Positions 1 to 8,434 of a stretch of DNA of 13,574 nt are shown in pieces (positions within the stretch are counted from its first letter, which is position 1; the number at the start of each line of letters is the position of its first letter). The DNA comes from Bacteroidales bacterium UBA1458 (lineage in GTDB: Bacteria; Bacteroidota; Bacteroidia; Bacteroidales; VadinHA17), in contig DCSU01000151.1 in the NCBI GenBank assembly GCA_002325785.1, forward strand, positions 1 through 13,574, given 5' to 3'. A model generated the notes under the pieces. The model had not been told where the DNA came from, did no database searches, and saw only the letters and a program-made list of their open reading frames with translations. Made by a program: the position numbers and the translations under genes.

Positions 1-1
1 T

Positions 2-1819
2 GTTGATAATTCCATTGATGAAGCCCTGGCAGGATACTGCACCCAGATTGATGTAACCATTAATGAAGATAACTCCATTACTGTTATTGATAACGGCCGC
101 GGCATACCGGTGGAGATGCATGAAAAGGAGAAGCGTTCAGCGCTGGAGGTTGTTATGACCGTGCTGCATGCCGGGGGTAAATTTGACAAGGATTCCTACA
201 AGGTCTCCGGTGGCCTTCACGGCGTGGGAGTTTCATGTGTCAACGCGCTATCGTCGCGACTGACTGTTGATGTGATGAGGCAGGGTAAGCGGTGGACGCA
301 GACTTACGAGAGAGGTAAGCCTCTTGCTCCTGTCGCCCCGGTGGGTCCTTCGGACGGTACCGGGACCATCACCACCTTCATGCCTGACAATACAATATTT
401 CAGACCGTTGAGTTCAAGTTCGAGATTCTGGCTGTCCGGCTCAGGGAGCTGGCTTTCCTGAACAAGAATATTCTTCTGACGCTGACAGACAAGCGTGAGA
501 TGGCAGAGAACGGCAACGAGTCTCATCCCGTAACGGAGAGGTTCCTCTCTGAGCGCGGACTGATTGAGTTTGTCGAGTACCTTGATGCGAACCGTGAGCG
601 GCTTATTGACAAGGTCATCTACATCGATTATGACAAGGGAGATATTCCCGTAGAACTGGCTTTGCAGTACAACACTTCCTTCTCGGAGAATGTGCACTCA
701 TATGTGAACAATATAAATACCATTGAGGGAGGAACCCATCTTGCAGGTTTCCGGAGAGGGCTGACACGCACTCTTAAGAAGTACGCCGAAGATTCAGGTA
801 TGACCACAAAGCTCAAGTTTGACATAAACGGTGACGACTTTCGCGAGGGACTGACTTCAGTCATGTCGGTCAAGGTGGCCGAACCACAGTTTGAAGGTCA
901 GACCAAGACCAAGCTTGGTAACTCTGAGGTCATGGGAGCGGTTGACGTAGCAGTAAGCACTGCCCTTTCAAACTATCTTGAGGAGAACCCGAAAGACGCA
1001 AGGGCCATAGTGCAGAAGGTCATACTTGCAGCCACAGCACGCCACGCGGCCCGCAAAGCTCGTGAGCTGGTACAGAGGAAGAATGTTCTCTCGGGGTCAG
1101 GACTGCCGGGCAAGCTTGCTGACTGTGCAGACAGGGATCCTGCAGTATCGGAGATATTCATTGTTGAAGGAGACTCCGCAGGCGGCACCGCCAAGCAGGG
1201 ACGTGACCGCCGATTCCAGGCCATCCTGCCGTTAAGGGGAAAGATCCTTAACGTAGAGAAAGCCATGCAGCACAGGATTTTCGATAATGAGGAGATAAAG
1301 AACATCTTTACTGCACTTGGTGTCACCATTGGTACTACCGATGACAGCAAGGCACTCAACGTTACCGGCCTGAGGTACGCCAAGGTCATCATAATGACAG
1401 ATGCCGACGTTGACGGATCGCACATCACAACACTCATCATGACCTTCTTTTTCAGGTATATGTACGAACTGATTCAGAATGGCAATATCTACATTGCTAC
1501 CCCGCCGCTCTATCTTGTGCATAAAGGGAAAAATGAGAAGTACTGCTGGAATGAAGAGGAGCGTGAGGCTGCAGTACAGGAGATGGGACAGGGCAAGGAG
1601 TCCTCGGTGACAATTCAGAGGTATAAGGGTCTCGGTGAGATGAATGCCGAGCAGTTATGGTCTACTACCATGAATCCCGAGACGCGCACCCTTCGGCAGG
1701 TTACAATAGACAGTGCCGCCGAGGCTGATCATATATTTTCGATGCTCATGGGTGACGAGGTGCCTCCGAGAAGAGAGTTCATTGAGAAGCATGCGAAGTA
1801 TGCTAATATTGATGCCTAG
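2..1819 (+). CDS. gyrB: DNA gyrase subunit B, 5'-partial
   Basis: This is the ATPase subunit of DNA gyrase, which with GyrA introduces negative supercoils into DNA in the cytoplasm. The reading frame is open from base 2, so the true start lies left of the window and roughly 43 residues are missing, including the catalytic Glu (Glu42 in E. coli). What remains (605 residues) starts inside the GHKL ATPase domain at VDNSIDEALAG, which holds the Mg-binding Asn. It continues with the DNGRGIP motif (Asp30 here, Asp73 in E. coli) and the ATP-lid region GGLHGVGVS. The TOPRIM domain shows VEGDSAGG (from 1163) and the metal-binding DADVDG (1400-1417). The C-terminal region has IQRYKGLGEMN and ends in YANIDA. 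It lacks the roughly 165-residue insert of proteobacterial GyrB, as expected for Bacteroidota. The closely related ParE is less likely given the overall match to GyrB. The stop codon is the first unit of a heptad repeat. Confidence 0.97.
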   Translation, partial: VDNSIDEALAGYCTQIDVTINEDNSITVIDNGRGIPVEMHEKEKRSALEVVMTVLHAGGKFDKDSYKVSGGLHGVGVSCVNALSSRLTVDVMRQGKRWTQTYERGKPLAPVAPVGPSDGTGTITTFMPDNTIFQTVEFKFEILAVRLRELAFLNKNILLTLTDKREMAENGNESHPVTERFLSERGLIEFVEYLDANRERLIDKVIYIDYDKGDIPVELALQYNTSFSENVHSYVNNINTIEGGTHLAGFRRGLTRTLKKYAEDSGMTTKLKFDINGDDFREGLTSVMSVKVAEPQFEGQTKTKLGNSEVMGAVDVAVSTALSNYLEENPKDARAIVQKVILAATARHAARKARELVQRKNVLSGSGLPGKLADCADRDPAVSEIFIVEGDSAGGTAKQGRDRRFQAILPLRGKILNVEKAMQHRIFDNEEIKNIFTALGVTIGTTDDSKALNVTGLRYAKVIIMTDADVDGSHITTLIMTFFFRYMYELIQNGNIYIATPPLYLVHKGKNEKYCWNEEEREAAVQEMGQGKESSVTIQRYKGLGEMNAEQLWSTTMNPETRTLRQVTIDSAAEADHIFSMLMGDEVPPRREFIEKHAKYANIDA

Positions 1820-1847
1820 GCAGTAGGCAGTAGGCAATAGGCAATAG
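1817..1847. repeat. heptad tandem repeat TAGGCAR, about 4.4 copies
   Basis: Four perfect-length 7-base units follow each other: TAGGCAG at 1817 and 1824, TAGGCAA at 1831 and 1838, then a partial TAG at 1845. The first TAG is the gyrB stop codon. Because seven is not a multiple of three, successive TAG triplets fall in all three forward frames, so any read-through of gyrB is stopped quickly. Function unknown. Confidence 0.85.
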
Positions 1848-1853
1848 TGAAAA

Positions 1854-1888
1854 TTAAGAATTAATTGTTAAGAATTAAGATTAATAAT
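1854..1888. repeat. AT-rich heptad repeat, TTAAGAA type, about 5 degenerate copies
   Basis: A second 7-base periodicity with a different unit: TTAAGAA (1854), TTAATTG (1861), TTAAGAA (1868), TTAAGAT (1875), TAATAAT (1882). An 11-base word (TTAAGAATTAA) recurs exactly at 1854 and 1868, two units apart. No run of T after a stable stem is present, so I do not read it as a gyrB terminator. Confidence 0.7.
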
Positions 1889-1913
1889 TGAGTGTCAGGC
1901 ACTTAGGCATAAG

Positions 1914-1945
1914 GACTGCAAGACCGCAGGACCGCAAGACGGAGC
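1914..1945. repeat. octad tandem repeat GACYGCAR, 3 copies plus a decayed one
   Basis: Three 8-base units GACTGCAA (1914), GACCGCAG (1922) and GACCGCAA (1930) are followed by a diverged unit starting GACGG at 1938. The unit and its G+C content differ from the AT-rich heptads just upstream, so at least two expansion events are implied. Confidence 0.75.
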
Positions 1946-1953
1946 GCAGTGCC

Positions 1954-1979
1954 AGACCTTCAGATGTTAGACCTTCAGA
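1954..1979. repeat. 11-bp direct repeat AGACCTTCAGA, period 15
   Basis: The exact word AGACCTTCAGA occurs at 1954-1964 and 1969-1979, separated by TGTT. It is the last of the repeat blocks before the permease start at 2011. Confidence 0.75.
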
Positions 1980-2010
1980 CATAAAACATTTACCGCAAAC
2001 TGCCACGATC

Positions 2011-3459
2011 ATGTCAAACGACAGCCAGCCTGCCTTCAGAAAAAGCCTGAACCTGGTTGACTCTTCGGCCATCATAATCGGATCGATGATCGGTTCGGGT
2101 ATTTTTATTGTCAGCGCTGACATGGCGCGCACACTTGGGTCCCCCGGATGGCTTCTTGTTGCATGGCTCATCACCGGCTTCATGACCGTCATGGGTGCTC
2201 TGAACTTCGGTGAACTAGCAGCCATGATGCCCAAGGCAGGCGGTACATACGTATACCTGCGCGAAGCTTATAATCCTCTTACCGGATTCCTTTACGGCTG
2301 GACCCTCTTCCTGGTGATTCAGACAGGCACCATTGCCGCAGTGGCCATGGCCTTCGGTAAATTCTCCGGGGTCATAGTGCCGTGGATAAGCGAAAGTAAT
2401 ATCCTCCTGAACCTGGGGCCGGTTAAGTTTTCGTCAGTCCATGCTGTTGCCATTGGATCGCTGGCCCTGATCACCTGGATAAACTCGCGTGGCATACGGA
2501 CCGGCAAACACGTGCAGAACACCTTCACCTTCACCAAAGTAATAATACTTTTACTCCTGCTGCTGGCTGGATTCATTTTTGCCGGGTCGGACGGATTCAG
2601 GGCCAACTCGGAATATTTCTGGGAGGCCGCTACAATTGACAGGGCCACAGGACTTGTCACACCCATCACCGGTATCATGATAGTGGTTGCCCTTGCAATG
2701 GCTATGGTCGGATCGCTCTTCACCTGCGACGCATGGACCAACATCACATTTGCCTCGGCAGAAGTCGTCAACCCACGGCGTACATTACCCCTCAGCCTCT
2801 TCTGGGGAACGCTCATAGCCTTCACACTGTTCTTCCTGTCCAATATAGTATACATTAAGGTACTGCCACTGCGAGGTATGCCTGACGGTATTGGTGTCAT
2901 TGAGAGAGGCATGGCCTTCGCAACAAACGACCGGCTTGGTACAGCGGCCATATCATCTATTTTCGGAGATTATGCCGCCCTGATCATGGCAGTACTTATT
3001 GTTATCTCCACCTTCGGTTGCAACAACGGACTCATCCTTTCAGGGGCAAGGGTATACTATGCCATGGCAGTTGACAGGTTATTTTTCAAATCTGCCGGCA
3101 GACTCAATAGCAGGGCTGTGCCTGGCAACGGGCTGTGGATCCAGTTCATCTGGTCTTCAGTGCTGTGTCTATCGGGATCGTATTCACAATTACTTGATTA
3201 CGTGGTCTTTGCGGTGCTGATATTCTATGTACTCACGATCCTGTCAATATTTGTCCTCCGTCATAAACGACCTGATGCCGAAAGACCATATAAAGCCTTC
3301 GGGTATCCCTTCATACCGGCACTGTATATCATTATGGCCGTCATAATTATGATCATTCTGCTTATATACAAACCTACATTCACATGGCCCGGATTGGTAA
3401 TCGTTCTTCTCGGGATACCGGTCTACTTTATCTGGAGCCGCTTTAACAAGACTGCGTAA
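2011..3459 (+). CDS. APC-superfamily amino acid permease (LAT-like)
   Basis: A 482-residue multi-spanning inner-membrane protein that probably moves amino acids by exchange or cation symport. The first membrane segment carries GSMIGSGIF (residues 24-32), the unwound substrate-binding signature of the APC superfamily. Next come the conserved AGGTYVYLREAYNPL region (76-90) and FLYGW, typical of the L-type transporter (LAT/SteT) branch. A later segment reads CDAWTNITFASAEV, matching the LAT-type Asp-x-Trp-x-Asn region. About twelve hydrophobic segments are visible. The frame is open from 1888, but the extra N-terminal residues would be translated repeat DNA, so ATG 2011 is chosen, where family-like sequence begins. 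There is no clear ribosome binding site. The stop lies one base before the dedA start, so the two are probably co-transcribed and translationally coupled. The substrate cannot be told from sequence. Confidence 0.88.
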   Translation: MSNDSQPAFRKSLNLVDSSAIIIGSMIGSGIFIVSADMARTLGSPGWLLVAWLITGFMTVMGALNFGELAAMMPKAGGTYVYLREAYNPLTGFLYGWTLFLVIQTGTIAAVAMAFGKFSGVIVPWISESNILLNLGPVKFSSVHAVAIGSLALITWINSRGIRTGKHVQNTFTFTKVIILLLLLLAGFIFAGSDGFRANSEYFWEAATIDRATGLVTPITGIMIVVALAMAMVGSLFTCDAWTNITFASAEVVNPRRTLPLSLFWGTLIAFTLFFLSNIVYIKVLPLRGMPDGIGVIERGMAFATNDRLGTAAISSIFGDYAALIMAVLIVISTFGCNNGLILSGARVYYAMAVDRLFFKSAGRLNSRAVPGNGLWIQFIWSSVLCLSGSYSQLLDYVVFAVLIFYVLTILSIFVLRHKRPDAERPYKAFGYPFIPALYIIMAVIIMIILLIYKPTFTWPGLVIVLLGIPVYFIWSRFNKTA

Positions 3460-3460
3460 T

Positions 3461-4090
3461 ATGGAAATTTTTCAGACTGTATTTGATTGGTACATGGCCA
3501 ACCTCAACTATTTTACAATCTTTCTTCTGATGGCTATTGAGAGTTCGTTTATCCCTTTTCCGTCAGAGATAGTTGTACCCTTTGCGGCATGGAAGGCGGG
3601 AGAGGGAAGTCTGTCGATGGCAGGTGTGCTTCTCTCATCAACAGCCGGAGCCATGACTGGCGCTATATTGAATTATTATCTGTCGGTGTGGCTTGGAAGG
3701 CCGCTTCTCTACCGTCTTGCCGATACCAAATGGGCTCATGCCCTTCTCCTCAACAGGGAGGGGGTAGAGAAGGCCGAAGCATATTTTGTAAAACATGGCA
3801 AGGCTTCTACCTTCATAGGACGACTGGTTCCGGCTGTCAGGCAGCTTATTTCCATTCCTGCAGGCCTCTCGAGAATGAAGATTGGCCCATTCCTGCTGTA
3901 TACTTTTCTTGGCGCCGGTTTATGGAATGTAATCCTTGCCCTTATTGGCTATTTCGCTTATGACAAGCGCGAACAAATTCTGCCATATCTCGACTGGATC
4001 ATGTATGCTGTTGGCGCACTGTTCGTGATGTGGCTTACATGGCAAGGGATAAAGGTCTGGCGGAAGCGCAGTGGCAGTGTTACTCTGTAA
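3461..4090 (+). CDS. DedA/SNARE-associated family membrane protein
   Basis: A 209-residue inner-membrane protein of the DedA (VTT/SNARE-associated) superfamily. Some members flip undecaprenyl phosphate or phosphatidylethanolamine, and others are linked to membrane energetics and drug tolerance. It has the acidic pair and IESSFIPFPSE region (residues 26-36), with Glu27 and Glu36 in the re-entrant helix. It also has the family signature FIGRLVPAVRQLISIPAG (118-135), with Arg121 and Arg127 spaced as the essential arginines of E. coli YqjA. About four to five hydrophobic segments are seen, followed by a basic tail (KVWRKRSG). Length is normal for the family. The start is one base after the permease stop. 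The last 11 bases, including the stop codon, overlap the end of the tolC-type gene on the opposite strand. Whether this member is a lipid carrier flippase cannot be decided from sequence. Confidence 0.9.
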   Translation: MEIFQTVFDWYMANLNYFTIFLLMAIESSFIPFPSEIVVPFAAWKAGEGSLSMAGVLLSSTAGAMTGAILNYYLSVWLGRPLLYRLADTKWAHALLLNREGVEKAEAYFVKHGKASTFIGRLVPAVRQLISIPAGLSRMKIGPFLLYTFLGAGLWNVILALIGYFAYDKREQILPYLDWIMYAVGALFVMWLTWQGIKVWRKRSGSVTL

Positions 4091-5366
4091 GCTCCCCCGC
4101 AAGCAGTCTCAGTCCGATCTCGGAAATCTTTGCCATGTACAGCGCTGTGAGCCGTCTGTTGATGGCATTGAGATAATTGTTCTGGTATTCCCTGAATTCA
4201 AGTCCCGATAGAGAGCCGAGGCGATAGCGTTCCATGGCTATCTCCAGTGATGCACGTGCAACCTCCGCACTCTGTGTCTCGAAGTCAGTAACGGTAATGT
4301 TATTTTGATAGGTGTTGTAGAGCAGGTCAAGCTCCCCCAGTATCTCATTCTCTATATCAAGGTAGGCCAGTCTGCTGCTCTCTGATTCAATCTTCGCATT
4401 TGCAATTCTCCTGTTGGTCTCCAGTCCCGAAAAAATATTCCATGACATATTTAACCCCCAGTTAAAGCCGTTGGTCTGACTGTATGAGCTGGCAGACCAG
4501 GGATACTCACTCCGGGAGATATTATAGCCAGTGCTGAAGTTGATGGACGGGTAACGCAGCGCCCTGACCGCGTCAAGGTCATACTCCGACAGTTTTTCTC
4601 CCTGCCGTGCCAGTATCAGCTGGTTGTTGAAGCCGAGAGTCCTTTCACGCAGCATATCAATATCTATCTGCGGTGCAAGTATGATTGAGTCGTTGATGTT
4701 AAAGTTGATATCATGGCCGGCGTTAAGCAGGTTTGTCATCCTGATATATGCACTTATTACTGTCTCCTGCTGTGTCAGGACTGCTGAGCTGTCTGCATTA
4801 AGATCAATCCTGGCCTGCTGCAGGTCAAGTCCTGATATGACACCCAGAAGATACTTCTCCTCGGCGTTCTCATATCTCGATTTAGAAAGAGCCAGTGAGG
4901 TGAGTGCCGATTCCATCCTGTTCTGTTGAACGATAATGTTGTAGTATTCGGAACATACCCTCATAACCAGGTTCTCCACATTGATTTTCACCCTCTGGCT
5001 GCTCATTGAGAGCAGCTCCTGCTGGCGGCTGTAGTCGGTAAACATCCCGAGACCGTCAAAGATCCTCCAGTTCACGGTAACCCCTGCGGTGAGGAGGTTG
5101 GTCCTGGTCTTATCCGCTTCGCTGGAAGAAGATTCTACCGTATTGTCTGTCTGTGACTGCCTCCCTGTGCCGGTAACAGTAGGCAGGAAGGGTGCCAGGG
5201 TTACGTTGTTGGCGGCAATGGATTCGTCGTTCCTGCTGATCTTCAGCGAGTAATTATTCTGCAGGGCCTTAATAATGGCCTCATCAAGGCTCATTGTTTT
5301 CTGGGCCTGGGTGAATAGCGGGGAGAGAAGCAATAATATCAGGGTACTAAACCTTAGGTTTCTCAT
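4080..5366 (-). CDS. TolC-family outer membrane efflux channel
   Basis: The outer-membrane channel of a tripartite efflux pump, 428 residues. A signal peptide covers about residues 1-21 (MRNLRF, a Leu-rich core, likely cleavage after TQA). The mature protein starts with SLDEAIIKALQNNYSLKISR, the usual opening of an outer membrane efflux protein repeat. Two such repeats are present, each with long heptad-like helices, and the second contains FNWGLNMSWNIFSGL (a beta-strand stretch) and MERYRLGSLSGLEFREYQN. Three copies would form a beta-barrel plus a helical tunnel through the periplasm. The ATG lies inside the pump gene: 20 bases overlap in another frame, indicating translational coupling. Third gene of the operon. 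Its 3' end overlaps dedA on the other strand by 11 bases, leaving no room for a separate terminator. Confidence 0.93.
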   Translation of the reverse strand: MRNLRFSTLILLLLSPLFTQAQKTMSLDEAIIKALQNNYSLKISRNDESIAANNVTLAPFLPTVTGTGRQSQTDNTVESSSSEADKTRTNLLTAGVTVNWRIFDGLGMFTDYSRQQELLSMSSQRVKINVENLVMRVCSEYYNIIVQQNRMESALTSLALSKSRYENAEEKYLLGVISGLDLQQARIDLNADSSAVLTQQETVISAYIRMTNLLNAGHDINFNINDSIILAPQIDIDMLRERTLGFNNQLILARQGEKLSEYDLDAVRALRYPSINFSTGYNISRSEYPWSASSYSQTNGFNWGLNMSWNIFSGLETNRRIANAKIESESSRLAYLDIENEILGELDLLYNTYQNNITVTDFETQSAEVARASLEIAMERYRLGSLSGLEFREYQNNYLNAINRRLTALYMAKISEIGLRLLAGELTE

Positions 5367-8300
5367 CGGTGATTATTTCAACGTTTTTTCTGGCCGCCAG
5401 GAAGCTATAAACTGCCGGAACGACGAAGAGAGTAAGGAATGTGGCAAAGAAGAGACCGCCAACGACAGTGACGCCCATTGAGACACGGCTCTCAGCACCG
5501 GCGCCGGAGGCAAGGGCAAGAGGCAAGATGCCGAGAATCGTGGTGAGACTGGTCATCAGAATGGGCCTGAAGCGAGATATTGAGGCCTCCCTGACGGCAT
5601 CCATGATGTTCAGCCCTGCTTTTTGACGCTGGTTGGCAAACTCAACAATCAGAATCCCGTTTTTGGCTACCATTCCTATAAGCATGATCAGTCCGATCTG
5701 GCTGAATATATTCAGGGTCTGGCCGGTGATGACCATGATGAAGAGTGCACCTATCAGGGCGAGTGGCACTGTAACAAGAATTATTACCGGGTCACGGAAG
5801 CTTTCAAACTGAGCGGCGAGAACAAGATAGATCAGTACCAGTGCAAGCACAAAAGCAAAGAGCAGGCTTGAGGTACTTTCTACAAAGTCTTTTGAGTCAC
5901 CGGAGAGTGTAGTACTGAAATCCTCGTTGAGAACCCGGTCTGCAATCCTGTCCATCTCCTCAATGCCTTCGCCAAGGGTATACTTGCCAGCCAGTCCGGC
6001 TGATATGGTGGCGGAGTTGAACCTGTTATACCTGTAAAGCTGCGGGGGCAGACTGTTTTCCCTGACCGAGACGATATTGTCAAGCTGTATCAGCTCGCCC
6101 CTGTCATTCCGTACATATACGTTCGTGAGGTCAGAGGGATCATTACGTTTTGTCCGGTCAAACTGGCTCATAATCTGGTACTGCTTCCCGTCAAGGATGT
6201 AATACCCGATGCGTTGTTCACTCATTGTCAGCTGCAGTGTCTGCGCAATACTCTGGACGTTTACGCCCATCATAGATGCCTTTTCACGGTTGATGATCAC
6301 GGTCAGTTCCGGTTTGGTGAACTTGAGGTTAACATCGCTCGCCGAGAAGTACTGACTGTTTGAAACTTCAGCCATGAAATCTGGTATGACCCGCTTCAGA
6401 TCATCGAGGTTTTTAGCCTGTATCACATACTGAACGGGCAGACCCCCCCGCCGCGAACCAAATGTCTGCTGCTGCGAAACGATAGTACGGGCACCGGTAA
6501 GCTGTCGCACCAGAGGCGAGACTGATGTTGCAATCTCCTGCTGCGACCTTTTGCGGTCATCAATGTCGGCAAGCCTGACCCTGATATTCGCTGAGTTTCC
6601 GTTGACCATCATCATTATGTTTTCATTCTCAGGGATATTATCCCTGACAACAGGAACAACGTTTTCGGCGTAGTTAAGCATGTAGTCGTATGTTGTTCCC
6701 TCGGTGGCGGTGGCACTGATGCTGAAGTAGCCCCTGTCCTCAAGAGGTGCCATCTCTGACCGTAGCATAGACCAAAACAAGCCTATCAGGCCGGCAACAA
6801 CCACAATGATGACAAGCGCCCAGTATCTTTTTTTCAGGAATGCTGAGATGGCTCTCCTGTACACATTCTGCATGCCTGAGAAGAAGGGTTCCGTTGACTT
6901 GTAGAAACGGCCTTCCATGGCGTTATGTTTCAGGAGCCTCGATGAAATCATTGGTGTCAGCGAAAGCGCCACGAAGGCCGAGATAGTCACAGCTCCGACG
7001 ATGACAAGACTGAACTCCCTGAAGAGCCTGCCGGTGACACCCTGCAGGAACACTATCGGGAAGAAGACCGCAACAAGCGAAATGGTTGTGGCAATAATGG
7101 CAAAATATATCTCGCTTGAGCCTTTCTGGGCCGCCTCCATTGGCGACATGCCATGCTCGACCTTAGTATAAATATTCTCAACTACAACTATTGCATCGTC
7201 AACCACAAGTCCGATGGAAAGCACAATGGCGAAAAGGGTGAGGATGTTTATTGTGAATCCTGCAACGTACATCACGAAGAAAGCTCCGATCAGTGCAACG
7301 GGAATTGCTATCACCGGAATAAGGGTTGTTCTCCAGTTGCGCAGGAAAAGGAAGATCACCAGCACCACCAGCATGAAGGCAATGAAGATTGTATGTTTTA
7401 CCTCGCTTATCGATTTTCGGATATAGATTGTATTATCGAACAGTACCTCAGCCACAACATCATCTGGCAGGTCTTTTTTCAGACTTTCAAGCACAACCAG
7501 CGCGTTGTCAACTATATCAATGTAATTGGCGCCTGGCTGCGGGACAAGGTTTACAATTACGCAGGGAATGCCATCGACTTTAAGGATAGACCTGATATTT
7601 TCAGCGTCTACCTCAGCGCTGCCGATATCCCTGAATTTTACCACCCGGTCTCCGTTCTTGGTAATGATCAGATCATTAAACTCATCTACAGTCTTTAATC
7701 TGCCCAGGGTCCTGATGGTCAGCTCGGTATTGTCTCCCTCAATCCTTCCTGACGGGAGTTCAATGTTTTCCCTCGTCACAGCATTCCGCACATCCAGTGG
7801 TGTCAGTCCGTATGCAACCAGCCGCGATGGGTCCATCTTCATCCTGATAGCCAGTTTCTTCGAGCCCCAGACACCCACGTCACTGACGCCTGATATTGTC
7901 TGTAGTCGCTCCTTGAAATTTATCTCCGCGAAGTTGCTGATTTCGATCATTGACCGTGAGTCGCTCCTGAGTGATACGGCGAATATAGGCTGTGCATCGG
8001 CGTCAGCCTTCTGAACGACGGGCGGGTCAACATCCTGAGGCAGGCGCCGCATAGCCCCGGATACCTTGTCGCGCACATCGTTGACTGCTGTCTCCATCTC
8101 CACCTCCAGCTTAAATTCAACGGTTATTCGGCTCGATCCGTCGCTGCTTGAACTGGATATCGAACGGATGCCCTGGACGCTGTTGATGGCAGCTTCCAGA
8201 GGCTCTGTGATCTGTGTCTCTATTACATCAGAGTTGGCACCCGGGAAGGAGGTTGATACTGTTACGATAGGGGGGTCGACGCTGGGATAGTCGCGAACCC

Positions 8301-8397
8301 CCAGATAAGTAAACCCGATGCCCCCCAGAATGAGAACCACAAGGCTCATTACGGTGGTGAGGACAGGTCTTTTTATACTTAGAGACGATAGGCTCAT
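5347..8397 (-). CDS. RND efflux pump, HAE-1 (AcrB/MexB-type) inner membrane transporter
   Basis: The proton-driven inner-membrane pump of the tripartite system, 1016 residues, normal for the family. The N-terminus (SIKRPVLTTVMSLVVLILGG) is the first membrane helix. The large periplasmic loop follows with FPGANSDVIETQIT and LEAAINSVQGI. The proton-relay aspartates sit in helix 4 within SIGLVVDDAIVVVENI (Asp400 and Asp401, equivalent to Asp407 and Asp408 of AcrB). The partner lysine is in LIGMVAKNGILIVEF at about residue 912. Both internal-repeat halves with six-helix clusters are complete. No frameshift is visible, but a run of seven G on the coding strand lies at 6443-6449. The HAE-1 class usually exports hydrophobic and amphiphilic drugs, detergents or bile salts, though the actual substrate is unknown. 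The gene starts 37 bases after the adaptor gene and overlaps the start of the channel gene by 20 bases. I see no clear ribosome binding site. Confidence 0.96.
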   Translation of the reverse strand: MSLSSLSIKRPVLTTVMSLVVLILGGIGFTYLGVRDYPSVDPPIVTVSTSFPGANSDVIETQITEPLEAAINSVQGIRSISSSSSDGSSRITVEFKLEVEMETAVNDVRDKVSGAMRRLPQDVDPPVVQKADADAQPIFAVSLRSDSRSMIEISNFAEINFKERLQTISGVSDVGVWGSKKLAIRMKMDPSRLVAYGLTPLDVRNAVTRENIELPSGRIEGDNTELTIRTLGRLKTVDEFNDLIITKNGDRVVKFRDIGSAEVDAENIRSILKVDGIPCVIVNLVPQPGANYIDIVDNALVVLESLKKDLPDDVVAEVLFDNTIYIRKSISEVKHTIFIAFMLVVLVIFLFLRNWRTTLIPVIAIPVALIGAFFVMYVAGFTINILTLFAIVLSIGLVVDDAIVVVENIYTKVEHGMSPMEAAQKGSSEIYFAIIATTISLVAVFFPIVFLQGVTGRLFREFSLVIVGAVTISAFVALSLTPMISSRLLKHNAMEGRFYKSTEPFFSGMQNVYRRAISAFLKKRYWALVIIVVVAGLIGLFWSMLRSEMAPLEDRGYFSISATATEGTTYDYMLNYAENVVPVVRDNIPENENIMMMVNGNSANIRVRLADIDDRKRSQQEIATSVSPLVRQLTGARTIVSQQQTFGSRRGGLPVQYVIQAKNLDDLKRVIPDFMAEVSNSQYFSASDVNLKFTKPELTVIINREKASMMGVNVQSIAQTLQLTMSEQRIGYYILDGKQYQIMSQFDRTKRNDPSDLTNVYVRNDRGELIQLDNIVSVRENSLPPQLYRYNRFNSATISAGLAGKYTLGEGIEEMDRIADRVLNEDFSTTLSGDSKDFVESTSSLLFAFVLALVLIYLVLAAQFESFRDPVIILVTVPLALIGALFIMVITGQTLNIFSQIGLIMLIGMVAKNGILIVEFANQRQKAGLNIMDAVREASISRFRPILMTSLTTILGILPLALASGAGAESRVSMGVTVVGGLFFATFLTLFVVPAVYSFLAARKNVEIITDEKPKV

Positions 8398-8434
8398 CTG
8401 GTTTGGTTTTGATTGACGGAGGTGCTCACAAGGG

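Noticed and set aside
973..1440. 155-codon minus-strand frame inside gyrB
   Set aside because: It is antisense to the conserved TOPRIM region of GyrB, and its protein is low-complexity Ser/Ala/Pro-rich without a recognisable domain.
1817..1980. CRISPR array
   Set aside because: The repeat units are 7, 8 and 11 bases without unique spacers of regular length, and no cas gene is present.
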